A program made the translations under genes and the position numbers. From positions 124,001 to 188,000 of the forward strand of contig JAGPYM010000019.1 of the NCBI GenBank assembly GCA_020736575.1: 64,000 nt of DNA, read 5' to 3'. Below the pieces are notes generated by a model. That model was given only the letters and a program-made list of their open reading frames with translations, searched no databases and was not told the DNA's origin. The DNA comes from Thelonectria olida (taxonomy: Eukaryota > Ascomycota > Sordariomycetes > Hypocreales > Nectriaceae). Position 1 is the stretch's first letter. Each line of letters starts with the position of its first letter. Below, in pieces: positions 45,387-59,192 of this stretch.

Positions 45387-48300
45387 GGGCGGGTGATCAG
45401 AGAGGAGAGAATTGGGGGCCAGACACCAGTATAGTCTGGCCCCGACAACATCGCATTGGTTTTGGAAGACGAGGCCGGTTGTTTTTGTGTTTTGCCTGTG
45501 TGTGGTCTTATGTTTGTTTTCTTGTCTTTTTTGGGGGGGGGTTTTTTGGTCTTGCTTTTTCGCCGGCGTTGGGGAACCAAAAGGTGAAGGCAGAGAGTCG
45601 AAAGCATTGTTAGACATGATGTATGAACCCGTGTAGAGGCACTGTTTGACAATTCTTTTTGGTTATTTTTGGCGGGCGTTGGGGAGTGGCCCAAGAGATA
45701 CCACTGTCGGACCATGTTGTTAGAGTCGGTTGTATTCGTTTCTTGCACGGCATTGCGATAGGAGTTAGGGAGAGTCGGGACGACTCGGGGATGGATGGTG
45801 CAGGAAGGAAAGCCCATGGCATATAGAAGCCTGGACGGCGCAGTATTGCATTGCATCTGGCGGAGAATGACTTGGATATAATACACCATGTTTGAGTTGT
45901 CTATTCAAAATTGACTTGGATTCTTCTGAGCACTATAGGTGCCACTACTTGGATATGCTTGTGCTTGTGATGATGATGTCTCTGGAGAGGAGCCATGTTG
46001 GATCTTAGGTGTTTAACAGAGATGAAACCCTCAGCCAAGATGAGGAGAAGAGCGAGCTTGTTGCCTGTCATCTTGCCTCCTACAGGGGGGAGCACGAAGG
46101 AAGTATGCATGTATCACGATCTACAAACATAGTCCCAATGCGTAAGAGCATCCGTCGTCAACTCCCGTCCATAACACGCAAACATGGACCGGGGGTCGGA
46201 AACTCTGGAGACAGCGACGAATCAACTCACATGGAAAACGTCTCGAAACATGTTTCCATTCTCGTGCTTCTCGTATGCACGCTGGATGTAGGTGTTCCAC
46301 TACACACAATGACACACAATACACCTACGCCTTGGCCACTTTGCCGCAGTTGCCGGCTCCCCCTTTCGAAGAAGAGTATGTTGCGAGGAGAGTTTCTTAG
46401 ACGAAGGGAGACTGTTCCTCTCTTGGCATTGGAGTTGGTTGGGCGGTTTGCTTGCGGTGCCGTGTCGTTGCGTGAAGAAAGCCGCTTTTACTACGACCAA
46501 GGTACCGCCTGCAGGCCCGTTGAGGGAGCACTGGACTTATGGGGCTCGGTGCAGATATCTATGTGCTCTGCATATATGTATGTATGCTCGTTTCATCAAA
46601 CAACCAATTGGCCAATCCTACGCAAGGGGTTGCGCTGTGATGTCAGTACTCCATGCAGCAGCATAGCGGTCCATTATTTCTGCGACGACGATGCAGTGGT
46701 TGATTGAGATGTCGGAGCTGGAAAAGCCGGATAGTGTGTCTTTGCCGTGAAGTGGTAGGCCTCTTGAGGTGTGGCTCTTTATACAGCTGGTTTCCTCGCC
46801 GGGGCAGGCCCGTTCAGCCTAAGGGTATCAGGGGCGTGATGGATTGGAGAGCTTACAAAGCTGAGCCAAGGTAATCTTGGAAGTTCTCCTGCTTGTGGCA
46901 TTCATCATCGTGGCTAAGCTGTTGACGGTGTGTGATATGTGCCAACGCCTGCTTAGGAACGTATTTCCCACCTTAGATCAACCTCTCCGTATAGCGAGCG
47001 GTGGCACGACTACCTCCATGAACTTATTTGGAGGTGTACACCTGTCCGTTGAAACTTGGCCTCAAGTGTTAACACTCTTTCTCGTGTGTGTCGTTTATTG
47101 GAACCGATGCAATCTCAACGGCTGAGGCAGGGAAGGAGGCCTTCGGTGTTCCTTATGCAAACCCTGAAGCACAAATACAGACCCCCTACACTATTATGCT
47201 ATCTACCGAGACTTATAAATATCATGTAGAATACCATTAGGACTCGGAGACATCTATCAAGTTCGTGGCGAAGCAAAACGTATTGAACCCGTCAAAGGAG
47301 GTTACCCTAGACTTCTCGACATAGGTTTATTCCAGCTATAAACACAACGAGAGAACGCCTGTCCTCCCCTAAAAATCATATTATTTGGGAATGGGAAGCA
47401 TGAGGAGCATATTTAAGACGTCTTTCCGGTTCCAGAGCATCATGTGGGGGCCATCTACGCTGATGTGGTCACGGTTGCTCTCACTAACAGAGCCCTTACA
47501 CCTCCGATACACCTCAGAACACCATCGCGACCTTCAAGCACCATGGGAACAGGACAAACCATTACCAAACTAGAACCTCAGTAAACCAACATAGTCCGTG
47601 CATCTATCCAACGGTACAATCGATACCCGCACGGTAACCAGAGCGTGGACACAATCGCTCACTCATCGACACGTCTCCCAATGGGCCAATACACCACAGA
47701 TCACATCACCAATTATCCCTCAAACAACATCATCCGACACTGCCTTTCAACCGATAGATACCTGACAAATCCATCTCCAACCGAGGCCTCTCATTGCCTC
47801 GATAGCTTCGCTGATCTTCACCGCCACAACTGAATAAAGTCACCAGACAAAAGCCAGCAAAACATCAACTCATGCACAACGTTCTGTGAAAATCAGTGCA
47901 AAACAAAAAACCCGACAATAAGACAAGGCAACACCCAAACAGCCACGTTGATATCCCCTGCGAGCGCGGTTTTTTTTTTCTTGTGTAGGTGCTGGTGTTA
48001 GTCGCCGCACGTATCTTGCCATGGGCGTCGTGGCACGAATCCCACGACGCGCGCATAAAACGCCGTCTGGGGTGGTGCGCAGGTTGGTTGGCGGCGACAT
48101 CTGGGGAACGCGGTTAATAAGCAGGGACTGCTTCTGTCGAGGCGGACTGGTCCACGTTGTGTTGGCTGATGAGACAGACGCGGACACAACCCATGCCGTT
48201 TGATGGGCGGCGAGTGAAGCTGTCTCGGGGCGCGCGCGCTACTTGACCGGTCGAGATCACATCACGCCGACTGCCAGGGCAATTTGTTGTCTTGCTCTGG

Positions 48301-49542
48301 TTCGGCAGGGGAACTGGCATGTCGATCACATGTCGGGCTACGAGCCATCACCACCATCACCGTCAATATTTCACAGACATACATATGTCGGAATGCCTGC
48401 ACATGGAGGACCACTATGTACGTGTGGCCTCAACATGGGGGAATGGAACCCACTGCCTGTAGCCACTGCCTGAGAGAGAGAGGAAACAAGAGACAGATAC
48501 GGATAGAGGTGCAACCGTTCGGACGCCGGGGGACAAGTGACGCTCGGCGAATAAGACGCCGCCACACGACGACCAGCCACGAGCCGGGAGCGCTGTGCAT
48601 GTGCTCTCCTGCAAGGGCACACCGGGCTGGGTCCCTTGCTGTTGTGCTCTTGTCTCTATTGTTCGAGTCAAGCCATCGAGTGACGTTTTGGGCAGAAAGG
48701 GACAGAGGGAAAAAAAGGGAATTGCGGCGGTGAAGAACAGGATGAACCTGCAGCATGTTTGATGAAGTCTCGTCTGGTCTTACGGGCTGTGCAGGCAAGG
48801 ATACGCTCCTCTTGTCTCGTCCGTCAGCCAGGACTCACCAGAGACAAGAAGACGAGAGACAGCTTCCTGCAGCTGCAGGTCAATGGCCCGCCCCCTCCTC
48901 CCAGGCTCCGGAATGAGACCCCCGGTTCTTCGGGCCATAACTTAAGGGTCTCGTCTGTCTGAGGGAGAAGCTTGCTGTTTGCTGGACGTGCGTGATGTGA
49001 CAATGATAATGGACGATTCGCAAACGGAGCGAAAGGAAGCCCCCTGCAGGAAGAAACAAATTGTCCCGTCAGGAAAGAGGCCAAAGAGTGCATGTGGCCA
49101 TGTTTCATCCAAAGGGCAAAATGCATGCTTGAAAGAAAACGTGCGGGACAGGGGTTGCTTGGTTCAGTCAGTCAGCACTTTTCGTCTTGATGCTTCCCAC
49201 TTGGCATGAAGAACCCAGTGACGAAATGCTTCTTGCTCGTTAACTTAACAATCGTCATCTAGGGCTTCTTGTGGAGACCATCTCTCATTCTTCAGCCAAG
49301 GAAAAATTCTGGAAATGTACGTAGTAGAGAAGGCGAGAAAAAAAGAAAAGAAAAAAAATCTCTGCCCATCTCGCATTCTCCGCGACCCCATCACACCAAC
49401 AAGAACAAGAGCCTTAGCCTACGCCTCTTTGTCCTAGTGTCAAGCCGTGCAACCAGTCATCGGCCTCGGGTGCCTGAGAAGACAGTTGAAGGGGTACCCT
49501 TTAACGTGGGAAAAGTGACCGATCCCGATCTGAAAGCAGATG

Positions 49543-49558
49543 CACACACACACACACA
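49543..49558. repeat. CA dinucleotide microsatellite
   Basis: About eight CA units in unique intergenic sequence. Likely polymorphic. Confidence 0.85.
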
Positions 49559-52500
49559 TTCCAGCGGTGCTCCATTCTTCTTTGTCGAAACGTTCAACAT
49601 GGGCCATGGCATAGCAAGCATCTTCCCTGGGAACCTGGTCAAGCGAACAAGACCCTTGGGCCGGAGAAACGAAAAGACGATGGGAAAAAGCAAAATGGGA
49701 AGAAGCAAAATGGGAAAATGACGAGATTTTCTCTTCCCTTCCCAGTTCCCTGCTGTTCATAGAGTTACTGCCATGGAATGCCTGGTGCCGCGTCTTCTTC
49801 TGACCCCTGCTCTCGGATCGTCAGGAACACCACACCCAAGTCGACAAGCTTTTCTGCTCGGTGTCGGTTCGACGGTTCCCCTCTGTTAGGGCTCGATGGG
49901 GACGAATGGCGTCTTGCGCCAACCCTCCATCAACACGGCGTCAACGGAATCAGAGGGCGTTGAAGATGGATATTAAGCCGAGGTAATAAATGCCTCGACA
50001 GGCACAAGTGCACTTGGCACAAATGGCCTCTGTTTCTATTTTCATAGCCAGTGTGAATGAGGCCTGCCATGTTCAGTCAGCGTGGTATCGAGTACTCACA
50101 ATCCTCGCCACCATGGGATGAACCAACTGGAGAAGGCAATCTGGATGAGACGCGTTCCTGTGCCCGTCAGCTCACTTAATATCGAGGAAAAGGGAAAAAA
50201 GGAAGCACGCGCACACCGCGGATCATGAGAAAACAAAAGAGGGCTGAGCCTCCCATACAGTCATCACAAAGCAGGGAGAGCCTTTCTTCAAGATGCGCCT
50301 GAAGGCTGAGATCGGCCGACGTCCATGACGATTCCCCACGATGACTGCCCGGCGATCAGACAGATTGATGATCCCGGCATCGTCCAGCCCGCGCGGAGAG
50401 TCTCGGACTTCTCTCTTTTCAGGCATCCCTTGTCAATGGTACCCTGACCTCGGACTTCCAAGGCAAAGCACCCAGCCAGCCACAAAACATCATCGACAGA
50501 AGACTTTTCGAGCCTGTCATCAGTCAGCAGCCGAGTGGAGATGGACTGAGGAGAATAATGGATATTCCGGCCTCAACGGAGTCAACGGAGCCGACGCCCA
50601 GACTCATCAGTCACCAGCAGCCGTCGTCAGCACTGCCCCAAATGCCCAGAACCCGCTGCAGGTACCGGCATCCGTCTGTATTCGTAAGAGCGAGGGAGGA
50701 TGCTCACAAATCAATCCTGCGCCCAGCCCCGCCGGTTATCCATATCCAATCACGAAGCATAGGATTGAAAGCTCTTGCTAAGCTTTCGTGGGGCACTGAG
50801 TCCTGGAAGCTTTCCCCCGACATCCCAGATGGACAGAGTTGAGCCCATGGATAGCGCTCCCGCTGCAAACACTTTCCTTACGACTTCATGCCGACCGAAA
50901 TGAAGACACCCTCGTGGAATTGGCAACGGTAGGAATACCGTTTCTGGCTATCCGTCTCCGAAACGTGACGTGTAAATGAAGCGATGCGAGTATGCTCACG
51001 CTTGAGTTGCTGCCATTGGTCCCCGTTCACGTCGTGTCTGCGTTACCCAAAAGGCTTCCGGACTGCTTCCCCTGACTTCGGCGTGGCTGAAAGCTTTCCT
51101 GTCAGGTCGTGGCACAGCTGCAACGACAAATGTAACTCACCCGTTGTACCTGTTTTTCCCTTCAAGAACGTCTTGAAAGGGCTGCATGCATCTCCTTTGG
51201 TAGTTTGGTTCGCGCCAAGGGAGATTCGATGTAACCTAGTCAGAGTGTCTTGATTCTCAGGAACAGAGTCCCAGCAACTAAAAAAAACCTAATCGATGAC
51301 GGGAACATGACGGAAATCCGTAGGGATTAGAATCGATAGCGCTGAAAGAGAGCTGAAAACGAGAACTGTTGGGTCATTAAAGAGAGGTTACATCGTCAAG
51401 TCTTCCGGCCCTCTATCGCAATTCTAGTGAAACTACAGCTTGTTGAGTGTGGCATCCCCTGCCTCTTTAACATGTGTCGCAAATCCTTTCCGTCTTTTGC
51501 TTTCTCTTCAGATCTCTATTTTCGCAACTGCCGCTTGGTCAGGAACTGCCGAGGCTGTCGAGGAATCGTCCCAACACGATGATAGGAACGTAATTGTGGC
51601 CGCATCTATATGCAGTGTTCGTGCACGCAATATTCATTCAGTCGACGATTCGCATGCACACCTGCATTCATCAATTAGTCTGCTCGTAAGCGAGCGCCAA
51701 TAGATTAATTGCCTGCAGCTTGGCGAGCTGATGCGCCCGCGTAGGTTGAGCCTTTGCTTAGGCGTGTCGGCTGGCCGTTGAGTCTAGTTGTAGTAGTCCC
51801 AACTCAACACAATCTCACTGGAAGTTTCGAGACACCGTTCAAGATCACGCTGATAACCGGTATTACCGAGAGAAACGGTGGCGCCTTTTCAGGTCAAAAC
51901 GGCGGGAGGAACTGGCGCAATGTCAAACTGAACGCCGGACGGTACGTGCTCGACGGGCTCAACTGCCCGGACACCGGAATCACAACACTTTCAACGCACA
52001 TACAATGGGACTCCGGGATGCCGAACATCAATGCCTATGCACGCCGGGAGTCTGAGCCACAAATATCAGCTGAGGAATGCATCCCGAACCCGTAGAATAG
52101 ACATATGTAAACCCGGAGAACTGGGATGACAACGACGGCAATTTTGGAGTTTCCAAGGACAGGATATCCCGTCCGTCTTGCTGACGAAAAGTGGCGCCTG
52201 GGGATTTTCTCTCGTGGTTAGTTTGGTTGTGGCAGAGCTCACCTACAGATGACAAGGGTCTGTACATAGACAACGCGATGCCTCGTAGCCCAGGCATCAC
52301 AGAGCTTCGGGTCTAAATGCCCAAGCATAACGGAAAGCGGGTCGAAAACGAGGCGGCGCGGATTTCGTGAAGACCGTTGAAGATGGGAAAGATCGGCAAA
52401 GTTTAAAGGCCGAGCGAGAGCCAATGGATTTAGGACAATTGCCGGGGCAGATAGCGGAATAGACGACAACCAACGATGCCGCGAGAACAACTTGGAGAAG

Positions 52501-55500
52501 ACCCTCAGAGCTTTGGACGTGTTCATTGCCCAAAGCAGGACCGAGAGTCGACCACTCAGACGAAAGGCAACCAGAGAGTGGGGGTGGTAGCGTGGGATTT
52601 GAGAGAAGTGTGGGATGGGCATGGGCCCGTGGTTGGAGACATGTCAGTCAAAGAGCCGCGAGAAGTGTAACCTCTTTGCCCAAAAGAGACGCATGCGGAA
52701 GATGGCTTGCAAGGCAATGGAGACAATGCTTGATGAGCCCAAAAAAGACTAGAGAAGCGCCCCATTGTCGGGATTTTCTCTCGGATATCCACGTGTGCTT
52801 CGAAGAGATAGAGCCCAATGACTTATTGGTGAAGGAGTCATTCCAGCACTGACAGTGTTCGCCGAGACCGGACAGAGAGCACATGACCACGACAGCCTGG
52901 GAACTTGCTGCTGCCAACTTGACATATTGACACCGTTGTTGAGAAGTCTCCCTGGGTAGTCTATCGATTGCCGCCCCAAGGGTTCAGGGACCGAAACTTG
53001 GGACCCTTGGATCAGACAACGTGACTGACAAGCCCCACGACATGGATGGTGTGAACTCAAACGCTTCTCGCGACGTCGTGGGCGCAATGCTTGGTTGCGA
53101 AGATCGAGTCACGTTGTTCGTAGCGCAGTTCTAGCATCAAGCTTGTATAGCCTGTACCAAACTTCAGTCGCAGACAGACTGACGGGCAGTTGGACTCGTT
53201 TCAGTAAGGTGATGAATAAGTCGGCATCTTGGTTGAGCCGATTCTCTCCAGATCAGTCGGTCTCAGATGCACGTGTCAGGTCAATCGATATCAAGAAACA
53301 GCCATAGATTCGCAAACCCCATATGTTATCCACGTGAAATGGCACTGCCAATTGTCAGTTTATGGTGCGTGGGCGCACAGCCAAGAGACTGACACAGCGG
53401 GAACACCACATGAGGGCGGGACACAGTGTAAGCTTCTCGCCAGGGCCGACGAAAAGGAACTTGGCATTTGGCGGGCGAGTCGGTGTGAGTCGAGGTACTG
53501 GTCAATGAGAGCTAATGCACGCAGGGCTTTAACCTCCGACCAACAAGGGCATCGTGGCCGTTGCGGGATGGATGGGCGTCCTTTTTGGCTGCACTATGAA
53601 GCTTGACATTGACAGCGAGCCGAAGGGGAACAAGCTCATGCACACCAGGCATCAAGCCTGGATTTCCGTCTGCTGCGACTCAGCGGTCGGCCGGCTCGGA
53701 ACCTGGCGAGTTGCGGGAGGACATGGAAAACGTCGGTCAGATTTTTCGGTGGATTTCTTTTTTCCGGGGACTTTTATTCTTTTTCTTTTTGGTTGTTGAC
53801 GAGAGAGTGCCAGAGTGGCGGCGTTGAAGATTTCTAGAACATCTGAGCTAAGGCAGTTGGGCAGGCGGTACCTAGATCCAATCTCGTGACCATTGCCACA
53901 TCTTTTCTTTTGCACGTGGAAGGAGCGCAATCAGCAATCAAGATGCCATCGGCTGTATCACGAAATTATCACCGGAATGCACATCTCGATGGCAATGCAA
54001 CGGCCACGGCAGATCGACCGCAAACACGAGCAATTCAATGCCTAGCAAGGAAATGAGCAACCGGCAGATTGAAGCATTGTCCCAGCACTCTGGAGCACAG
54101 CGGTCGCATCTCTCGCGCCGGTGCCTTTTGGCGGGAGCCCGTCTCTCTTTGGCCTCTTTTCAGACCCAGCCACCACGGCCGCATCCTCTAGGATTCCTTC
54201 CATATCCTTCCATTGCCCCGCCCGCCGCGTCGCTTCCCATCCTTTGGGAATGCTCCGGCAGCGGTCACTAGGCTTGGAAGGGCAGCCTTGCCCCGTTGGC
54301 CACGAGTCCATCGTGAGAGTTGAGCACCCAGGCGGTGGACGGAGCCTTGCTGGTGCTGGGGGTTGAAAAAGTTGGGGTCAGAGCTCGGAGTCCTTGGCCC
54401 CTGGCACCCGGTAGCCATCCCGGACCTTGCCATGAGAAATCTCCTGGGATTTACAAATCTGTGATACAAACTCTTACCAGAGATTTACGATGGAGCTTGG
54501 CTTGGAGTCGGTGACAAGATTGCATGGATCAAATCGCGTTAGTTTGGGGGCTGAAGAGCCGGGATAAAGGAGGACGAGATCGGAGGGGAAGAAAGCGATA
54601 ACAACGATGACTGTGACTATGAATCAACAAAAATAAAGTGAGGGAACTAGACTAACTGCAAAGTAGGAGTGCTACGTAGTCAACCAGTCAACCACGAATC
54701 GTTTTGAGAAAATTAGGCTCTGCGCGGTGACGATTTTTCGCGTGGAATTGTCGCAACGAAAGTCAGCTGGAGCAACGTGGACGGGAGCTTGCAACCGAGA
54801 CTCCAACGCGATGAACACGTTTGGCGTGTCACTAGATTTGCCTTTAGAGTTCCGGGAGAGGTCATTGGGGAAGTGATCTACAAGCCCGCAATGAGATATC
54901 AAAGACGTAATGCTGCAGTTTTAGGGAACTGCGAAGAGAAAAGAGAAGAGGTCCACATCCATGGCAACCATGATGACTTTTCATCGCGGCTGTGCCCTGG
55001 AATTGCTCAGGGTCTGGTCTCTCGCGTGCGAGTGTCGTCAGTGGCTTCGGGAGGTCATTCCCTCTTCTCGAAGGCCTAAGGATTGAGACTTTTTGCGGCT
55101 CCGGGTGTGGTGGCAACGGTTTATCCGAGGGAGGGGACTAAAAGGCTTGAGAAAAAGCCCACCTATTCAGGCACAGGGGAGGACACACGAGCAATTCGTC
55201 CTTCGAGCAATACCGCCGAGCAAGCCTGGCCCTCCAACCTCTAGCACGCTTAGCAATTGCGAAGCCAAAGAGGCGGGAGGCGGCGAGCAGCTCTTCACGT
55301 GCTGGGCTGGGGGGTTCCGCTGGAATGGAGAGGGCTCCGGAAACCAGGGGTGACAAGTTCCGGGCTCCCGGCGGAGCGGGCGGGCCAAGCAAGGGCTTGG
55401 AGACTTTGGGGACTGGCGGCGCTCGGGGATGTTAGGCCTGGTTCATTACGGTATTCAGTGGTGGACGGAGGCCCTGGGGATGTCTTAGCAACCCCTGCCT

Positions 55501-56960
55501 TGTTGCTCTGTTGACAGTCGTCGTCGAATTTGCGGCCGGGGCTGGAACCGAAAAGGTGGGACGACAAGTGGGAAGAGGATCCCTTGGATGACTCTGATGA
55601 GAGTGAGAAGACGGTCAAGAAAAAAAGGGAGAGAACCGGCGGGATTGGTAAGAAGGGGGGCAGAGGAGGGGGCAGAAGAGGCGGAGGGATGAGAAAAAGA
55701 AAGGGAGGGATTGCATCAGTCAGAGGTTGGATCGGGGAAGCATCGGACAAGTGGACGAGCAAGCGATATCTTCGATGAGGAGGATATTCGTGCCATGGGC
55801 AGCTTGACTGGCCAGTTGGATTTGTTGAGCTAGTAGACTTCAGCGGAATTCTCCAGAGGCAATTCGATAGGTTCGTGAGCCTCTATCATAGCGAAGGGCG
55901 ATCTCAACTCCAACAGCTTGACAATGGATCAACAACTATAAATCCCAACGTTAAGAGAGTTTGGGAGCGAGCTTCTCTGGGCTTTGTTACTGTGTCATTT
56001 GAAATCTGGCTGCCACACCACCCCTCCAGGCAGTCAGAAGGACGGGACTGTATGTACGTAGCCGTCCCGAACATGTCTCGGATCTCAGTCTATGCCGTCC
56101 AGCCAGTGAGATGTCCCAATTGCAAGCTGCCGTCGCGGCCAAGACAGACCAGATTCCCCGAGTTTTCCCCTCATCGAGGAGAGGCGTGGCTGCATCCCAG
56201 CTCAACAGCGCATCAGTAGCAGTATCGCGGAGGGTTGACACCTGCAACAGCAGCTAGTCGGCATCGGCCTCGAGGCACAGGCTGTGTACCCGGCATCATC
56301 CAGTAGTGAGGGGTTTGAAGACCATGATCAAGCGAAAAAGAAATCCCCTCTTCCTTCGGTGCCTGCGTGATCCCGTTGTGCGTGGACGTTGCTCGTGCGA
56401 TATCTGGGCATCTTTGTCCAGACGGCCCTGTCGCCGACATTTGCCAGCGACTTGCGCCCTCATTCCCGCAGAGACAACGCAAACCCCCGCCAAAGTCATG
56501 TCAGTTCAGTTCGCAAGTGGTGGTCAAGTCGTGTGTCAATCAGCCCAGCAGCGCCTGAGCCCAGCAGTCGGGACCAACCAGGAGTCGCAGATTCACCCTT
56601 GCTCTCGACTCGCAGCTGCACTGACACTGGCACTGTCATCCAGCCCTTTCTGCTCGTTGACCCCGGCAGACCGACAAGGGCCTTCCTCTTTGCGTTTGCT
56701 TTTTTGCTCTGGGCTGCGGCTGGTTGTCTTGAACAGGGGACCTTTGGTGGCGCACCGACAGAGAAGACCAGCCAGGGCTTGGACCCCCACTTGGAAGAAA
56801 CCCATTGGCATGGGAGAGAGCCCGAGGACGAGAGAATCTCCACTGGAAGGAAAAAGCTCTGGCCCTGGGAATGAATCGGTAAGTCCTTTGGTGAACCTAG
56901 GAATGAGTCGTCCACTCAGAGAGAGCTGGCTGGTAGCGGTAAGATAGGAGGTAGCGTTGT

Positions 56961-56975
56961 AGCGGAGCGGAGCGG
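56961..56975. repeat. AGCGG pentanucleotide repeat
   Basis: Three tandem AGCGG units in the large intergenic gap. Confidence 0.75.
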
Positions 56976-58404
56976 ATAGGTGGCCGTGGCGGGAGCTGGA
57001 AGAATTGGATGGACGGCGCTGGGACTTTGTGAGGCAGCAGTATCAGCGAGAAAGGACCGCAGGTAGGTTCCTTGGCTCTTAGTCGGAGTTGTCGAACAAG
57101 TCAATTCGCTCGCTGCCTCTTGGAGGTACCAATGTATTCAATCGTAAGGGAATATGCAGGACTTGCTATTAGAGCCCTCGAGCTATTGGAACAGTACCTT
57201 AGGTTGTCGGTAGAGAAAACTCTTTGTATCAATAGGTAGCCTTTCTCTTCTCTGGTTCATACACTCATCACCACGTCATATATCCATCATTTGCAGTCGA
57301 ATTGGGAGGTGCAAAACGAACAAGAAGAAGCCGACAGAAGAAGCGACGCAGAGTCCCGGGCGAATCAAGCTCTCTCGCGAGCCCCCAGTCCGTTAGTCCA
57401 GGGCTGCCATCCATCCAACACCTAGCGATACAAGCACGACAACACGACCGGTTTCCCCTGGCAAGTCCCTACCTATAATTCATCGCCGTTATACATTTGC
57501 TTGCATCGTGCACCTCAGCGTGCACCGCAGTCAACGACCACACAGCAGCACCGAGCGTCTCATCATAACACGACAGCTCAACACACAGCCAGCCAGCGTC
57601 CGGCTGCGGCTGCGGCATGCCTTACATTTGCTGCACAGTCCAGCACAGCACAGCACAATACAACACAACATAAAAAACATTGGACCGAGAGAGTCGGCAG
57701 GGACGGAAACAAGGGACCGAGAACCTTGACATGCACGGGCATGCTCAAGTCCAACGGATACAGCTCCGCGGGTAACAAGTTAGCAATTGCATACCTAGCT
57801 ACCAACCTGCCTCCATATGAAGAAAGTCGGAGAGTCCCATGTAACAATTATGTACTCGCGCCCAACCGACAGCTCAACACGTGGACTCACTGCAAGCGCT
57901 GCCATTTCTCAACCTCATCTGGGGACTCGTCTCGTCTCGCTCGGCTGCTGCAGCTGCCCTCCCCGCGCGTCCAGTCCGACCTGAAGCTGCTGCCCAGCCT
58001 GTCCATGATCCCATGCTCATGCTCGCCCGGCCACGCACATACATACATGACCTGGTTCTCTCCGCATCGATTATAACCATTCACTGCCCGGCTAGTTTTC
58101 TTGTGTGATTTGCTCCTCCATCCTCACCCATTGGGCTTCTGTTGTTCGGACCTTTTCTCGTGGCCTTTTATTTCCTCCATTGCTCGTCGTTCATAAGAGG
58201 CATCCATACGAAAAAGGGACCAACCACGGTTGCGAATTGATCACTGCGCAGTCTCACACAGCAAACAAACCACACACCAGCCAACCAACCAGCGCAGAAA
58301 CAAGGAACGAGGTAGTTATTACGAGCAAAAAGGCAATCCGGAATCATACCCTCCAGTCCCGGTTCATTCTGTGTGTGCTTGATCCTCCATTCACATTCAT
58401 ATAC

Positions 58405-58441
58405 CACACACACACGCACGGCGCACACACACACACACACA
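58405..58441. repeat. Interrupted CA microsatellite
   Basis: CA units interrupted by GCACGGCG form a microsatellite about 750 bp upstream of the 563-aa gene, in its probable promoter or long leader. Confidence 0.85.
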
Positions 58442-59035
58442 TCATTCGCCCACAAACCTCAGGCTCGCCCAGCCTCACAATAAACATCAACATAAACAAC
58501 AAACAACATTGACTGCCAGAGCGACCAGTCCGCCTTGTCTCACCAGCAAGTCAGCGACGAGTGAACAAGCGCTCCGGCTCGCGGATCCAGAAGCACCGCC
58601 CACTTCCCTTCCCGCTAAAACCCGCCCATTGGCAAAACCAAGGGAGAGCGCAAAAGAGGCCGAAGAAGAAAAACTGGGAAGCCGCCGCGCTCCTTCCCTC
58701 GCAGAGCAAGGTTCCACGAGGTTCCTGCCCACTTCACTTGCCAACCCGACTCACCACTGCACCACCACCCACACCCCCCGAGCTTGGCCGGCTACCCCAC
58801 CTGCCTCCACGCTTCCGCGCCCAGACCAGAAACAGCAACCGCAGCCTGGAGCCCAACGCCAGCGCGCAAGTGCCAACGTCTCTCGCTCCTGCCCACATTT
58901 TCTGACAGGGTCAATCCGCGACTCCGACGCCGCCGCCCGCCACCAGTAAAGTACTTCGTACTTTTTGACTGTGCCACACCCACACCAATTCGCAGCCATC
59001 GCAAACCGTTTCTCCAGACTTAGATCTAGCTGGGC

Positions 59036-59080
59036 GCCCTCTTTTCCCCTTCTCTTCTTCTTCCCTTCAACCCCCCGACC
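59036..59080 (+). promoter_or_regulatory. Pyrimidine-rich tract upstream of the 563-aa gene
   Basis: A CT-rich run (CTCTTTTCCCC.. to ..CAACCCCCC) ends about 110 bp upstream of the ATG at 59193 and is the probable transcription start zone or 5'UTR. Inference. Confidence 0.4.
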
Positions 59081-59192
59081 CTAATCCAATACATATAATC
59101 GATCAGAGATACGACGGCTGCGATTAACGGACACCGCCACGGCTGCCTCAATCCCGCCCGCCTTCTCAAGGCCCCAACCGACGGCCGGCATC

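Larger units (their letters stand above)
45387..59192. other. 13.8-kb gene-free region
   Basis: I see no supportable gene in this stretch, the largest gap in the window. Longer open frames (for example 46009-46707 and 56306-56947) start at non-ATG codons, overlap other frames and show no domain. Visible structure: a T/G-rich 3' flank with nine G at 45533-45541, an AT-richer patch at about 47160-47900, T10 at 47970-47979, CA repeats at 49543-49558 and 58405-58441, a GA-rich (pyrimidine on minus) tract at 55600-55715, an AGCGG array at 56961-56975, and the CT-rich leader of the next gene near 59036-59080. Composition otherwise resembles unique DNA rather than RIP-mutated repeats. Confidence 0.5.

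Noticed and set aside
46009..46707. 232-codon + strand frame
   Set aside because: Begins at GTG, shows no domain or compositional bias, and lies in sequence with other overlapping open frames.
51754..52095. 113-codon frame resembling a secreted fragment
   Set aside because: Starts at TTG, has no signal peptide or Cys pattern, and no flanking exon was found.
56306..56947. 213-codon + strand frame with competing frames on both strands
   Set aside because: Several frames are open at once in GC-rich DNA, which is expected by chance; no start context and no motifs.
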